Shown here piece after piece: positions 22,375 to 33,029 of a DNA stretch of 64,000 bases. Source of the DNA: Skeletonema tropicum. Its lineage: Eukaryota > Bacillariophyta > Thalassiosirophyceae > Thalassiosirales > Thalassiosiraceae. The notes under the pieces were generated by a model. The model was not told the DNA's origin. It worked only from the letters and a program-made list of their open reading frames with translations, and searched no databases. Positions within the stretch are counted from its first letter, which is position 1. Every line of letters starts with the position of its first letter. The translations under genes and the position numbers were made by a program. The stretch covers positions 1,426,001 through 1,490,000 of the forward strand of contig CM074131.1 of assembly GCA_037178625.1 (NCBI GenBank), in the 5' to 3' direction.

Positions 22375-23835
22375 ATGCTTAAGGATGCCAACATTATCCT
22401 ATTACTGTTACTATTCTGCACATCTGCAGTCGCATTTCAAACACCACCGCGGGTCATCTACTCAACTAAGCCGCCGCTCGTTACCAGACGTTCATTAGAT
22501 GTATTATTACTGTCAAATGATCATGATGACAATGAAAGCGATAATGGCGGGAGCATCGCAGGTGCATCCTTACTATTTGCCGGAACTGCTGTTGGAGCAG
22601 GAATGATAGCCCTCCCAGCCGAAACGTTAGATGCAGGATTTATACCGTCGATATCTGGACTATCAGTGTGTTGGCTGTTCACGTACGTTACATCGATGCT
22701 TACGTTAGAAGCGAGCTGGCTGGCTGAAGAAGAAAGTGACGATAGCAATGGTGGCGGATTCTTATCAATATCGAAAATGGCACTTGGCATACCAGGTGAA
22801 GTAATCACTGCGGCGTTATTTTGGTTCTTACTAACAGCAATTGTCGTTGCTTATACTGCCGAAGGTGGCCAACTGATAGCTCAATTTGCAAAGGAATTCA
22901 CAGATACAACATCTATTACTCCTACGGTTGGTTCTTTGCTCTTTGCAGGGGGCTTTGCATCATTTGCAATTGCAGGGACGTCAAGAGTGGACATTATAAA
23001 TAGAGCTTTTGTTCTGGGCTTAGTATGTTCATTCATCGGCATAGTTGGAAACATATCTCCCTTTGTGCAAGTGTCCAATCTAGTAAGTCGTTCTGACTGG
23101 ACCGCGGTGTATCCAGCAGGCATATCTATTGGGATACTATCCTTTGGAGCCCAAAATGTGGTTCCTACAATTCTCCAATATCTCAATTACGATCCTGAAA
23201 AGACAAAAAAGGCTATATTGCTTGGAAGCCTGATTCCATTGGTTCTTTATACAATATGGGAGGCTGTGTTTCTTGGTATCATCGATGGATCGACTATCGA
23301 TTCCAACAGTATGGAAGTTGTGAATGTTCTGGGCCAGGTCGGCGGCACAACTGTTACAGATCTTGTGGAACTATTTTCCATATGTGCGATTGGATCCAGC
23401 ATGGCTGGTGCTTCGGTGTCTCTTGTTGACTTCTTTGTTGATGCAATTGAACTTTTGTCGAATGATGGCGTCGAATCAAAGACAGAGAAATCACCAGCAT
23501 TCAACGTCAACACTTCTGTCGGTGCAGGCACAAGAACAGTTGCAGCTATTTTGGCGCTGGCTCCACCAGTCATTATCTCATATGCTTTCCCGGATGTCTT
23601 TTTGACTGCGTTGGAAGAGGCTGGACTGTTAGGCGGCGTGTCTTTATATGGACTACTGCCAGCATTGTGTTTGCTGTCGCTTCGTTCTGCTGATAACAGT
23701 TCTGAAGCAAAGGCGATGCCAGGAAGACTTGGAGGAGGTAAAGTTACATTATTTGCTCTTCTGACCATTTCTTCTGGACTTGTATTACCCGAAATTGCTC
23801 ATGTCGTGCGAGTTGTGACCGACCAACTGCAATGA
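22375..23835 (+). CDS. Aromatic amino acid permease (HAAAP/TyrP-like), predicted plastid
   Basis: 486-residue transporter of the HAAAP family (bacterial TyrP, TnaB, Mtr and plant plastid homologues), which imports Tyr or Trp with protons. GASLLFAGTAVGAGMIALP is the family's TM1 signature, and SFGAQNVVPTILQYL with LNYDPEKTKKAILLGS is the typical TM6 region. About 11 hydrophobic segments follow. The start is the first in-frame ATG, beginning a signal peptide (Leu run, then SAVAF|QTPP). Phe right after the predicted cut and the Ser/Arg-rich stretch behind it are the diatom plastid-targeting pattern, so an inner plastid envelope location is likely. No intron. It converges with the next gene (100 bp between stops). 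Confidence 0.85.
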   Translation: MLKDANIILLLLLFCTSAVAFQTPPRVIYSTKPPLVTRRSLDVLLLSNDHDDNESDNGGSIAGASLLFAGTAVGAGMIALPAETLDAGFIPSISGLSVCWLFTYVTSMLTLEASWLAEEESDDSNGGGFLSISKMALGIPGEVITAALFWFLLTAIVVAYTAEGGQLIAQFAKEFTDTTSITPTVGSLLFAGGFASFAIAGTSRVDIINRAFVLGLVCSFIGIVGNISPFVQVSNLVSRSDWTAVYPAGISIGILSFGAQNVVPTILQYLNYDPEKTKKAILLGSLIPLVLYTIWEAVFLGIIDGSTIDSNSMEVVNVLGQVGGTTVTDLVELFSICAIGSSMAGASVSLVDFFVDAIELLSNDGVESKTEKSPAFNVNTSVGAGTRTVAAILALAPPVIISYAFPDVFLTALEEAGLLGGVSLYGLLPALCLLSLRSADNSSEAKAMPGRLGGGKVTLFALLTISSGLVLPEIAHVVRVVTDQLQ

Positions 23836-23935
23836 TGATCACAAACATAACGGGAATACTCACATCAGCACTTTACACAAAACTTGATACATTAACACGT
23901 TACATAAAATTTCACACATCAATTGCAAGGTTCGG

Positions 23936-25984
23936 TTACGAAAACTCCAAATTATCGTGGACCTCGTCGTTCTCGCGAAAGTCTCCCGAACTATTCTCCT
24001 CTTTCTCGACAGCCATCTGCTCTAAACCCAACCTAACTTTCTCTTCATCTCGCTCCACCGTACAAAAGAGCATTAGATTCAGAATACCACATAATGTCCA
24101 TCCTAGCACACCAATATTGAATGCTCTCGTCCTCCCTCCCAAATTCTCAATCATCCACGCGACGAATGCCGGTCCTAGCCCTCTTCCAAAGTCATCGAAT
24201 GTATTTAAGAGAGCAAATGCTTGTCCTCTCATCTGTGGCATTGTGACATTCTGCAAGGTAGACTTGACGATTGGGCCAGTAATGCCACTCATACATCCAG
24301 CTAAGAGGGCTATTATCCCTGGTGTAAAGTATGTGCTAAAGGTAATAGCTGAAGCACCGCCATTGACAAAGTAGTCATCGCCGTTGTTGTTGTTGTTGTT
24401 GTTGTTGTTGTTAATGTAGTCGTTGTTTTCATTGACTTGGAAGTCAAAGTTAATCAGTCCCCACATCGGAAGACAAACAGCGATTGCAGCACCTCCTGAT
24501 AAAAGTGCTGGATAGCGCGGCCCGTATCTGGCGTAGAGATAAGAGCCACCCAATCCACCTTGAACTGTTCCAAGAAAATTTCCAAGGCCAAACAGCAGAA
24601 TGATCAATGTTGCTCCTTCAACGGGTAACCCACGATCCGATGATAAATAGTCATTCAAGAATGTATTGACTATTCCCCACGGAACACATCCACTGTAAAT
24701 TTACGGCAAATCAAAAATGAGTGTCAGAGGAGTTCAATTGAAATGAGTCAAGGACTTGTTTTGAAGATGTTGATGTTTCACTTACGGTGCACCTTGAAAG
24801 ATACCTAGCAATACCGAAGGACATCTCAAAAGCGTATTGGTTGTTTGCAAATGTGGATGAATATTATCTCGATAAAAGTTCGATAGATAGCCACACTTTG
24901 AGCTGAGGTCTTGTGATGAAGGGATAGATTCTTCGTTATCGAATTGTTGCACGTATAATCCTTTTGTAGGTGAGTCGTTTGCAACCAAAGTAGTTCTCGA
25001 ATGTGAATGTCGGCGAATAGTCCCACTGTTGCTCAAACCGTCCGACATCTCTAGCTCATTTCCATCCAACCCATTCTCATTTTGTTGTTGATATGGAACT
25101 ATGCCATCCTCTTCTCTAGCAATGTCCAATTGCTGATGATTAGTAGGCCTGCTACTACTTATCCTCTCACTCATACCTCGTTCAACTTCCGGAACAAATA
25201 TCCACACAGCAATTGCACAAATGATCGCAATAACACTCACGACCAGAAATGGACTTCTCCAACCATACCGCGGACCTAATATCCCTGCCATACCCTGCCC
25301 AAAGCTAATGCCAATTCCACAACCCATACTAATGGCACCGCTAACCCATCCACGATCTTTCGGTTCATAATAATCCCCCAGTACAGAATATATCAGCGGC
25401 AAGGCACCACCCACCGACATGCCAGTCAACGCTCTACACCAATACAATTGCACATAGGTGGTGATAAAGTATGTCGCAAAACATGCTCCCTCTCCAATGA
25501 GAATCACCCACAGAAACAGTAAACTCCGCTTATGAAGCACATCTGCCAAACACCCCACAAGAAACGACGCGGGGACACCCACCATGAAGAATGCAATGGC
25601 AATATCCCCACCTAACATTTTGTCACGTGTGTTATCATCAAATCCAAATTCTTCGGCGATTGCCGATAGGTTTGGTGACATGAGATTTTGATCGGCAAAG
25701 AGGAGGGATGTGGTGAGGAGGTAGAGTGCTGTGGCGACTCGACGTTGTTTCATTGTGGCTGCATAGGATGCTGATAGAGCATCATCAGTGGTAGAGCCTT
25801 CATTACTGTGTTGTTCGCTTTGATAGATTGGATTATGATCCATTATTTCTTCTTGTACTTGTATGGGTATGGGTTGTGCTATTATTTCATTCAGAGAACA
25901 ACTTCTTCGTTCTTCTTCTGGCGTCGTCAGCGATTGAGTTCTTTCTTCAAGTAGCAATGGACTCCTCAGCAATTCAGTGTCCAT
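23936..25984 (-). CDS. MFS transporter, spinster-like
   Basis: Two-exon gene: 25984-24786 and 24692-23936, joined by a 93-bp GTAAGT..ACAG intron at codon CC|T (Gly-Ala-Pro-Gly), giving about 651 residues. The N-terminal half has NLMSPNLSAIAEEFGF, CLADVLHKRS (motif A type) and RALTGMSVGGALPLIYSVLGDYY, typical of the Spns group, whose animal members export lysosomal or sphingolipid cargo. The substrate here is unknown. A long polar loop separates TM6 and TM7. A run of Asn codons (GTT repeat on the plus strand near 24380-24412) sits in a later loop. The N-terminus has a dileucine-like LLEE segment and no signal peptide. It diverges from RPB2, with 387 bp between starts. Confidence 0.8.
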
Positions 25985-26371
25985 CCCGTTACCAGCTATA
26001 TGAGTGTCATTCTAAGCTTTGATAGGAGTAGACGAAAGAACTTCGTATTGTAGAGCCTTCCTTCGCCCATTCATTGGCCGATGCCATCATTGTCATCGCT
26101 CGCCAACTCGATTGTTCTTCCAAATTTTTTTGATTGCGAAGGTTCAGATCAGACAGCAGAGATACACATGTTCATGTATCTCAGACACACATCTCAATGT
26201 CGAAGCCTGTGCACCGCATGATTTTTTGCAACGGAGATCGCTCGATGTCGATGCGATCTTGTGCACGAATACACCAGACAATATAGCAATGAGGGCGTCG
26301 GGGCTATTAGGCAAGTAGGTACAGACTCCTCCCTCCCACAGAAATAACGCAACAATATAAACAGCATCACC
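25985..26371. other. Divergent promoter region, spinster-like gene and RPB2
   Basis: Shared upstream region of two divergent genes. No specific control site is recognisable by eye. Confidence 0.4.
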
Positions 26372-29300
26372 ATGATGGAAGTCGAAAACCCCGCCATGGC
26401 CTACGGCGAAGATCCCTACGGAGCAGCCGCAGACGAACAAGCCGCCTATGGCTACAACGGAGGAGATGAATATTACGGCGGTGATGAAACCATGCTCGAT
26501 CTCGACTCCATGCCAGTCACACAAGAAGATGCCTGGGCTGTCATTAGCGCCTACTTTGAGGAAAAGGGGCTGGTGCGACAGCAACTTGATTCCTTCAATG
26601 AATTCATTCAAAATACGATGCAGGAGCTTGTGGACGATAGTGGCTCGATACGTGTCTCGCCAGAGATTCAACACTTGGTGGGGTATGATGAACAGGGCTT
26701 TGATGAGATTATGGGGAGTGACACAAAGAAAGTATTCGAGGTAAAATTTGGTCAGGTTTACCTATCCAAGCCCACCACTGTAGAGAAGGATGGGACGGTG
26801 ACCAACATGTTCCCGCATGAGGCACGGTTGAGGAACTTGACCTACGCGGCTCCACTATATGTCGATGTGACCATGAATGAATATAGAGTCCCGTCGGATA
26901 CCAATGTTGGCGACCCGGCGGAAGAGATGGGGGAACCAATCAGTACGGAAGAGGCCCGCAAAGAGTTTTTGGGGTATGTCCCCATCATGTTACGATCGTT
27001 ATTTTGTGTACTGAGTGATAAGGATGATGCACAGCTGGCTGATTTGGGGGAGTGTATTTATGATCAGGGGGGATACTTTGTCATCAATGGATCAGAGAAA
27101 GTTATCGTGGCACAGGAACGCATGTCCAATAATCACGTCTATGCCTTCAAGAAGAAGGCGGATTCCAAGTTTTCTTGGGTTATTGAGACGAGATCGCAGG
27201 TGGAGAATTCGACAAGACCCACGTCAACACTTTATATTCAAATGTATAAGAAGGGGGGAAAGGGTGCTATAGAGGGGAATCAGATTCGGAGTACGCTACC
27301 ATATATTCGGACGGATATTCCCGTGGTTATTATTTTCAGGGCATTGGGATATGTTGCCGATAGGGACATTATTGAGCATGTGGTGTATGATTTGTCAGAT
27401 GGGGAGATGATGGATCTATTCCGTCCCAGTTGGAAGAATCGTTTGTTATTCAGAAGCAGGAGGTAGCTTTGGATTTTATTGGTAGGAGAGGGTCAGCAAA
27501 GGATGTTACCAAGGATGACCGTATTCGTTATGCGGCAGGCATTCTACAAAAGGAGGTATTGCCGCATGTTGGGACTGAGGAGCATTGTGAAACGAAGAAG
27601 GGATTTTTCATGGGATATGCAGTGCATAAATTACTCATGTGCAAATTAGGGAGGGCAGACGAGGATGATCGTGATCACTTTGGGAAGAAACGTTTGGATT
27701 TGGCAGGGCCATTGCTAGGAGGGCTATTCCGCGTATTGTTTAGAAAATTGACTAAGGATGTCAGGAGACACTTACAGCGTTGTCTTGACGAAGGGAAACA
27801 CTTTAATGTTGGTGCTGCGATCAAATCGAGTCATATCTCTGATGGTCTGAAGTACAGTTTGGCCACTGGAAATTGTAAGTGTTGTGTTCATACTATTTTC
27901 CTTCGTTTCATGCGCATTTTGCTTATGAATAACTCTTTCGAACTTTACAGGGGGCGATAAGGGCAATACATCCAAGGCGGGAGTGTCGCAAGTGTTAAAT
28001 CGATTGACGTATGCATCGTCGCTATCTCATCTTCGTCGCAGTAACACTCCGCTTGCTCGTACCGGTAAGCAGGCCAAACCACGTCAACTTCACAACTCTC
28101 ATTGGGGTATGGTCTGCCCAGCCGAAACTCCCGAAGGACAAGCTGTAGGTTTGGTGAAGAATATGGCGCTCATGGCATACATTACGACGGGAACATCACA
28201 GGTACCAATCATGGAGTTTTTAGAAGAGTTCAGTACAGAGAACTTGACTGATATCTTACCATCAGTTATTGCCGAACCGAATACTTGTAAGATTTTTGTC
28301 AACGGTAACTGGGTGGGCATCCATCGTGACCCCAAGCAATTAGTGCATACGTTCCGCTCTCTTCGTCGTATGATTGATATTGACGCGGAAGTGAGTATTG
28401 TCCGTGATATTACTGAGTCAGAGGTTCGTATTTACACCGACGCGGGTCGTATCTGTCGTCCGCTATTTATTGTAAACGACATGGAGCTGGCAATAAAGAA
28501 GCGTCACATTTCCGCGTTGCAAAGCAAGCAACTAACGTGGACGGATCTGTTGATGGAGGGTTTGGTGGAGTATATCGATACAGAGGAGGAAGAAACAACA
28601 ATGATTGCAATGGAACCGAAGGATTTGGATTTGTCAGAAGGAGAGCCTTACTCAACCACATACACCCACTGCGAGATTCACCCGTCCATGATTTTGGGAA
28701 TTTGTGCCTCCATTATTCCTTTCCCCGATCACAATCAAAGTCCCCGTAACACCTATCAAAGTGCTATGGGTAAGCAAGCCATGGGTATTTACGCATCGAA
28801 CTACCAAGTTCGGATGGACACCATGGCTCATGTGCTGCATTATCCACAAAAGCCTCTTTGTACTACTCGTGCAATGGAATTCCTTCACTTCCGTGAGTTG
28901 CCTAGCGGTGTGAACGTAGTCGTAGCGATTATGATTTACACGGGTTACAACCAAGAGGATTCCCTCATTTTGAACCAAAGTGCTATCGACCGTGGTCTCT
29001 TCCGTTCATCATACTATCGCTGCTACAGTGACCAAGAAAAGGCTGCCACTGCCGGTGTAGGAAGTCTCAATTCTGAATTTTTCGAACGCCCGACCATGGA
29101 AAACACACGTGGAATGAAATACGGAGATTACAGCAAATTAGATGAAGATGGCTTGGTTCAGCCCGGAACTCGTGTGTCGGGAGATGACGTCCTCATTGGA
29201 AAGACGGCTCCAACCGATTCCATGACAAATGAACCATCTCGCTACACAAAACGTGATTGTAGTACTTCGATGAAAGCAAACGAAAATGGAATTGTAGACA

Positions 29301-30142
29301 ATGTTCTCATCAGCACAACAAAAGAGGGATACCGTTTCACGAAGGTCCGAATCCGTAACGTCCGTGTGCCTCAGGTTGGAGACAAGTTTGCATCGAGACA
29401 CGGTCAAAAGGGTACTATCGGAATGACTTACCGTCAGGAAGATATGCCATTCACATGCGAAGGTATTGTGCCTGATATTATTGTCAACCCCCACGCCATT
29501 CCATCTCGTATGACTATCGCTCAGTTGATTGAGTGTATTCTCGGTAAAGTTGCGGTCTTCCAGGGTTTTGAGGGTGACGCCACCCCCTTCACTGATGCCC
29601 ATGTCGCTGATATCAGCAAGCGTTTGCACGCAATGGGTTACCAACGTCATGGTAATGAAGCGATGTACCAAGGTCATACTGGTCGTCCATTGTGCGCTCG
29701 TGTATTCATCGGGCCAACATTCTATCAGCGTTTGAAGCACTTGGTTGATGATAAGATTCACTCTCGAGCTCGTGGTCCCGTTGCCATGCTCACCCGTCAG
29801 CCATTAGAGGGTCGTGCGAGGGATGGTGGTCTTCGTATGGGAGAGATGGAACGTGATTGTCTCATCACCCACGGTTGTGCCAATTTCATCCGAGACAGAT
29901 TTTTCTGTAACTCTGATCAGTATCGTATTCATATTTGCGAGCGATGTGGTCTCACTGCGCAATCCAACTTGAAGAAGATGACTTATGAGTGTAGGACTCC
30001 AACCTGCGTTGGAAGGCCCACCAAAGTCTGCCAAGTGGAAATACCTTATGCATGCAAGCTATTGTTCCAAGAGCTCCAATCCATGTGCATCAGTCCCAGA
30101 ATTTACACTGATATTCGGGAAACACGTGATAACTCTTATTAG
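26372..30142 (+). CDS. RPB2: RNA polymerase II second-largest subunit (apparent frameshift)
   Basis: Forms the active-site cleft of Pol II with RPB1. The reading is 26372-27427, then 27430-27874, a 76-bp GTAAGT..TACAG intron (27875-27950), and 27951-30142, about 1231 residues, close to yeast RPB2. Signatures are [24 protein letters not shown] across the intron, [15 protein letters not shown], the acidic pair in [52 protein letters not shown], and a C-terminal zinc site (CERC ... CRTPTC). Between FRP and LEESFVIQ the frame changes by one base with no room for an intron and no lost residues, as if one base were missing near 27429. The N-terminus is Gly/Tyr/Asp-rich. Since the gene is essential, an assembly error is the simplest explanation. 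Confidence 0.95.
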
Positions 30143-30278
30143 TAGGTGGCGTCTCATAGCTGAGTGGTCGTGACTTCGCCTTATACAATAAGCAAAAGAA
30201 ACTTTCATCTATAAAATATTAACAAATCAAGTTACACACCAACAACAAAATTTGGGGCGGGGGCTGGTGCATGAACAA

Positions 30279-32309
30279 TTAAGCTTCTCCTTTATCTCCT
30301 TGGTCTAGATTCTTCCAATCAATCAAGAAATCCATGGGTTTGACGAACCTATTTGATCCTACCACGATTTCCATATTCGTATCTGCCATGACCTCCCTAG
30401 CGGCACGCAACTCTGAATAGCACATCCCCCCCGCCATAAATATAATCTGTCTTCCTCCGTGTCCCTTCTTCTTCGTTCCCTGGGAAGCAGTAGAACTAGA
30501 ACCGGCCCATTTCGAAGAAGAACCTATCTTCCTCACACTTTTCGCTTTACTCAAAGACGAAGGACCAAGCATCCCTTCGGCGTCAGGAAGAGGCATTACA
30601 CTAGGGTACTCATCCACGCTAAGAGTTCCCTTAGCAGCTTTCTCCATAATCGCTTTCAAAACGCACACATATCGACTATTTGCATATTCATTACTACTTT
30701 CGATGGCGTCAGGATGATACGCCGAAACCTTCGTGCCACGTATCTTTCCCATCCTCCCCGTGGCACCACTTTGAGGGGCTTTGACAAGAGGGCATCCCAA
30801 TTTTTCTATGCATTTCAAAGCCTTCAATTCTCCTTTTGTCAATCTTGCCTCATTGAGCAATTTATCCAAGTAATCTTGTGATTCCAAACCACGCTGACTC
30901 ACGATGACAATTGCAAGTAGGCGCAGCCGCATCACAGAGTTGGGTTGTTGCCTAAATTCGTTCACCACCTCACCCAATATTTCCTTGAGTTTTGGTACAG
31001 TATTGTCCTCTGTCTTGCCCGTGGCCAATGTTTGCTCCAGATCAGACAAATCCAGCAATCTCTGTTTGGTAAAGGCATCCATACACTGATGTGCAATCTG
31101 CATATGCTGTGACAGCTTGGACATGATCTCCCTATACTCTGGCAGTGCCGAGAGTGCTTTTTGCATTTGACTCACCGAGAGCGCCTTCCCATTCTTCCCT
31201 TTTGACGCTGTATTCAGCGCCGATCCAGTATTGGAATCGACAATATCCCTGATTCTGGTACTCAGAACTTTAATCACATCGGCAATATGCATCCCTCGTA
31301 ATTCCATCCAAACCTCATCGTTGTCATTTAATAATGCGTCCATTTTGGTGGTCTTCTCGTCTGTTGTCCCCTCCTTGGCAGTACCAGCGTTGATACTATT
31401 ATAGGTGATACGATCATCTTCAATGGGCAGCAAGTCATTCACCATGGCCTCATAGGTAAATTCATGCATGAGGGGAGACAAACAATCATCCTTCCGATCC
31501 ATAAACAACAAGGTTGCACGATCCGAATTGGGATGCAGCCCATCCCCATTGTACCACCATGAACTATTCGCACCAACAAACTCATTCATTTTCTGTTGGA
31601 ATACAAACGCTAGATTTTTACACATGTCATTCTTATCAGGGTAGCGCACATGCGGATATTCATTCAACGTGGCACATACAGTCACCAACTTTTGCACCAT
31701 CTGCTCTTGTGCTGGACTTATATTCTCCACCGTTTGATATTTCGATAGGTACAAATCTGGATAGATGGAGGATGACCTTCCCATGTCAAAATGAAATGCC
31801 TGCGCCTCCTTGGTTAAGAAATCCAAGTTCACCTCTTGTAGTATTTTGACACGCTTGACTAATTCCTTGCAGGCCTTAATTTTGGCAAATAATTCATCGG
31901 GGAGACGTCCCAAAAAGTATAGAAAGACTGCATTTCCATAGAGAGGACCCTTTTTCAAAGTAGCCTTGTTGGGTGTCCAATCTGCAATGATTTGATCGAC
32001 ACTCTCTTCATTTGGCTCCACCAAGTACAGCACAGCCTGATCACGAAATGGTGCACGTTTCTTCATCAAGTCTTCTACGATGGACACATGGTGCTCCATT
32101 AAATTATACATGCCAATTGACGAAGAAATGACACGGAGTGATTGAGGATCGACCACGAGGACGATCCATTTGCCGTCGGGGAGCTCGGCGGTGGAGGTTT
32201 GAAGGACATTGTGGAGGGATTGTTGGACTATGTCGCGGAGGGATTGGGTTGGGCCAGAGGATGACGCTGAGGACGTCATGCTGCCGTTGGCTGATGCGCG
32301 CTTTGACAT
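30279..32309 (-). CDS. Sec1/Munc18 (SM) family protein
   Basis: 676-residue single-exon gene. SM proteins bind syntaxins and assembled SNAREs and are needed for vesicle fusion. After a Ser-rich lead, KWIVLVVDPQSLRVISS, the RAPFRDQAVLYLVEP segment and FFLYFLG-like domain 2 (VFLYFLGRLPDELF) match the Sec1/Munc18-KEULE clade better than the Sly1, Vps45 or Vps33 clades. FMDRKDDCLSPLMHEFTYEAM and the C-terminal IIFMAGGMCYSELRAAREV are family signatures. The start is MSKRAS, the first in-frame ATG. The 30-residue extension upstream has only a TTG. A secretory-pathway role at the plasma membrane is inference from clade. It lies 137 bp past the RPB2 stop, in convergent orientation. Confidence 0.88.
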   Translation of the reverse strand: MSKRASANGSMTSSASSSGPTQSLRDIVQQSLHNVLQTSTAELPDGKWIVLVVDPQSLRVISSSIGMYNLMEHHVSIVEDLMKKRAPFRDQAVLYLVEPNEESVDQIIADWTPNKATLKKGPLYGNAVFLYFLGRLPDELFAKIKACKELVKRVKILQEVNLDFLTKEAQAFHFDMGRSSSIYPDLYLSKYQTVENISPAQEQMVQKLVTVCATLNEYPHVRYPDKNDMCKNLAFVFQQKMNEFVGANSSWWYNGDGLHPNSDRATLLFMDRKDDCLSPLMHEFTYEAMVNDLLPIEDDRITYNSINAGTAKEGTTDEKTTKMDALLNDNDEVWMELRGMHIADVIKVLSTRIRDIVDSNTGSALNTASKGKNGKALSVSQMQKALSALPEYREIMSKLSQHMQIAHQCMDAFTKQRLLDLSDLEQTLATGKTEDNTVPKLKEILGEVVNEFRQQPNSVMRLRLLAIVIVSQRGLESQDYLDKLLNEARLTKGELKALKCIEKLGCPLVKAPQSGATGRMGKIRGTKVSAYHPDAIESSNEYANSRYVCVLKAIMEKAAKGTLSVDEYPSVMPLPDAEGMLGPSSLSKAKSVRKIGSSSKWAGSSSTASQGTKKKGHGGRQIIFMAGGMCYSELRAAREVMADTNMEIVVGSNRFVKPMDFLIDWKNLDQGDKGEA

Positions 32310-33029
32310 CTTGGATATGTTCGATGTGTAGTATTCAATATTCAATAGCGGTGCTTTAGAATGTAAAGTGGCCCGCTTTGTAGGGCTTATCCAAGATCCA
32401 AGATTGACTTCGCTCAAAGCTAGAATCTTAAATCAGTCAAAGCTCAAAGTCAAAGCTAAAGTAAATTTATTTCTTCAATAGCGAATGAGTGCCTGGCTTC
32501 TTCAGGTTTCAGATGTGTTATCACCAATCTAAGGTGAAAGTACGGCTGGATTTGCCAGAGTTGCCCAAGCAAACTCAATGAAGCACCACGGCTGAAGCAA
32601 AATTGCAAAAAGGGACAGTAGCGAGAGCTGCGCGGAGAGCTGAAATTGAATCTTGGTTAAAGTAGGGGCAAGGGGGATGCCCCCGCGGTTAGCCCCTCTC
32701 TCCTCCTTAGCTGTTCGACACAATCACCAGTTTAGAAGGGGGGAAGGCCCTCATATCGGCAAGACTCCCCCGATTTTTGAGCGGGCTTTTTTCTCAACCA
32801 AGCCAACGACAACAGCGATTTAGTTTGGGCGCTTCGAGCGTTTGGCCAATAAACGACGCGACGAAGACGAACTAATACTACGGAAGAAGAAACGATGCTA
32901 TTGGTAGAGCAAAAGTAGAAGGCGAATAATACGGCAATAATCATTTTAATCTGCTGAGCAAAATATGATATCAGAGCGAGCAATGCGGCAATAATAACGG
33001 TGCGCGATCACAGCCTGTATCAAAATATT
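32310..33029. other. Divergent promoter region, SM gene and OSCA-like gene
   Basis: 720 bp between divergent starts. It contains a GC-rich patch with GGGGGATGCCCCC at about 32671 but no gene. Confidence 0.4.

Noticed and set aside
26144..26674. 176-codon minus-strand frame over the RPB2 start
   Set aside because: It is antisense to a conserved RPB2 exon.
29138..29761. 207-codon minus-strand frame inside RPB2
   Set aside because: Shadow frame opposite highly conserved coding sequence.
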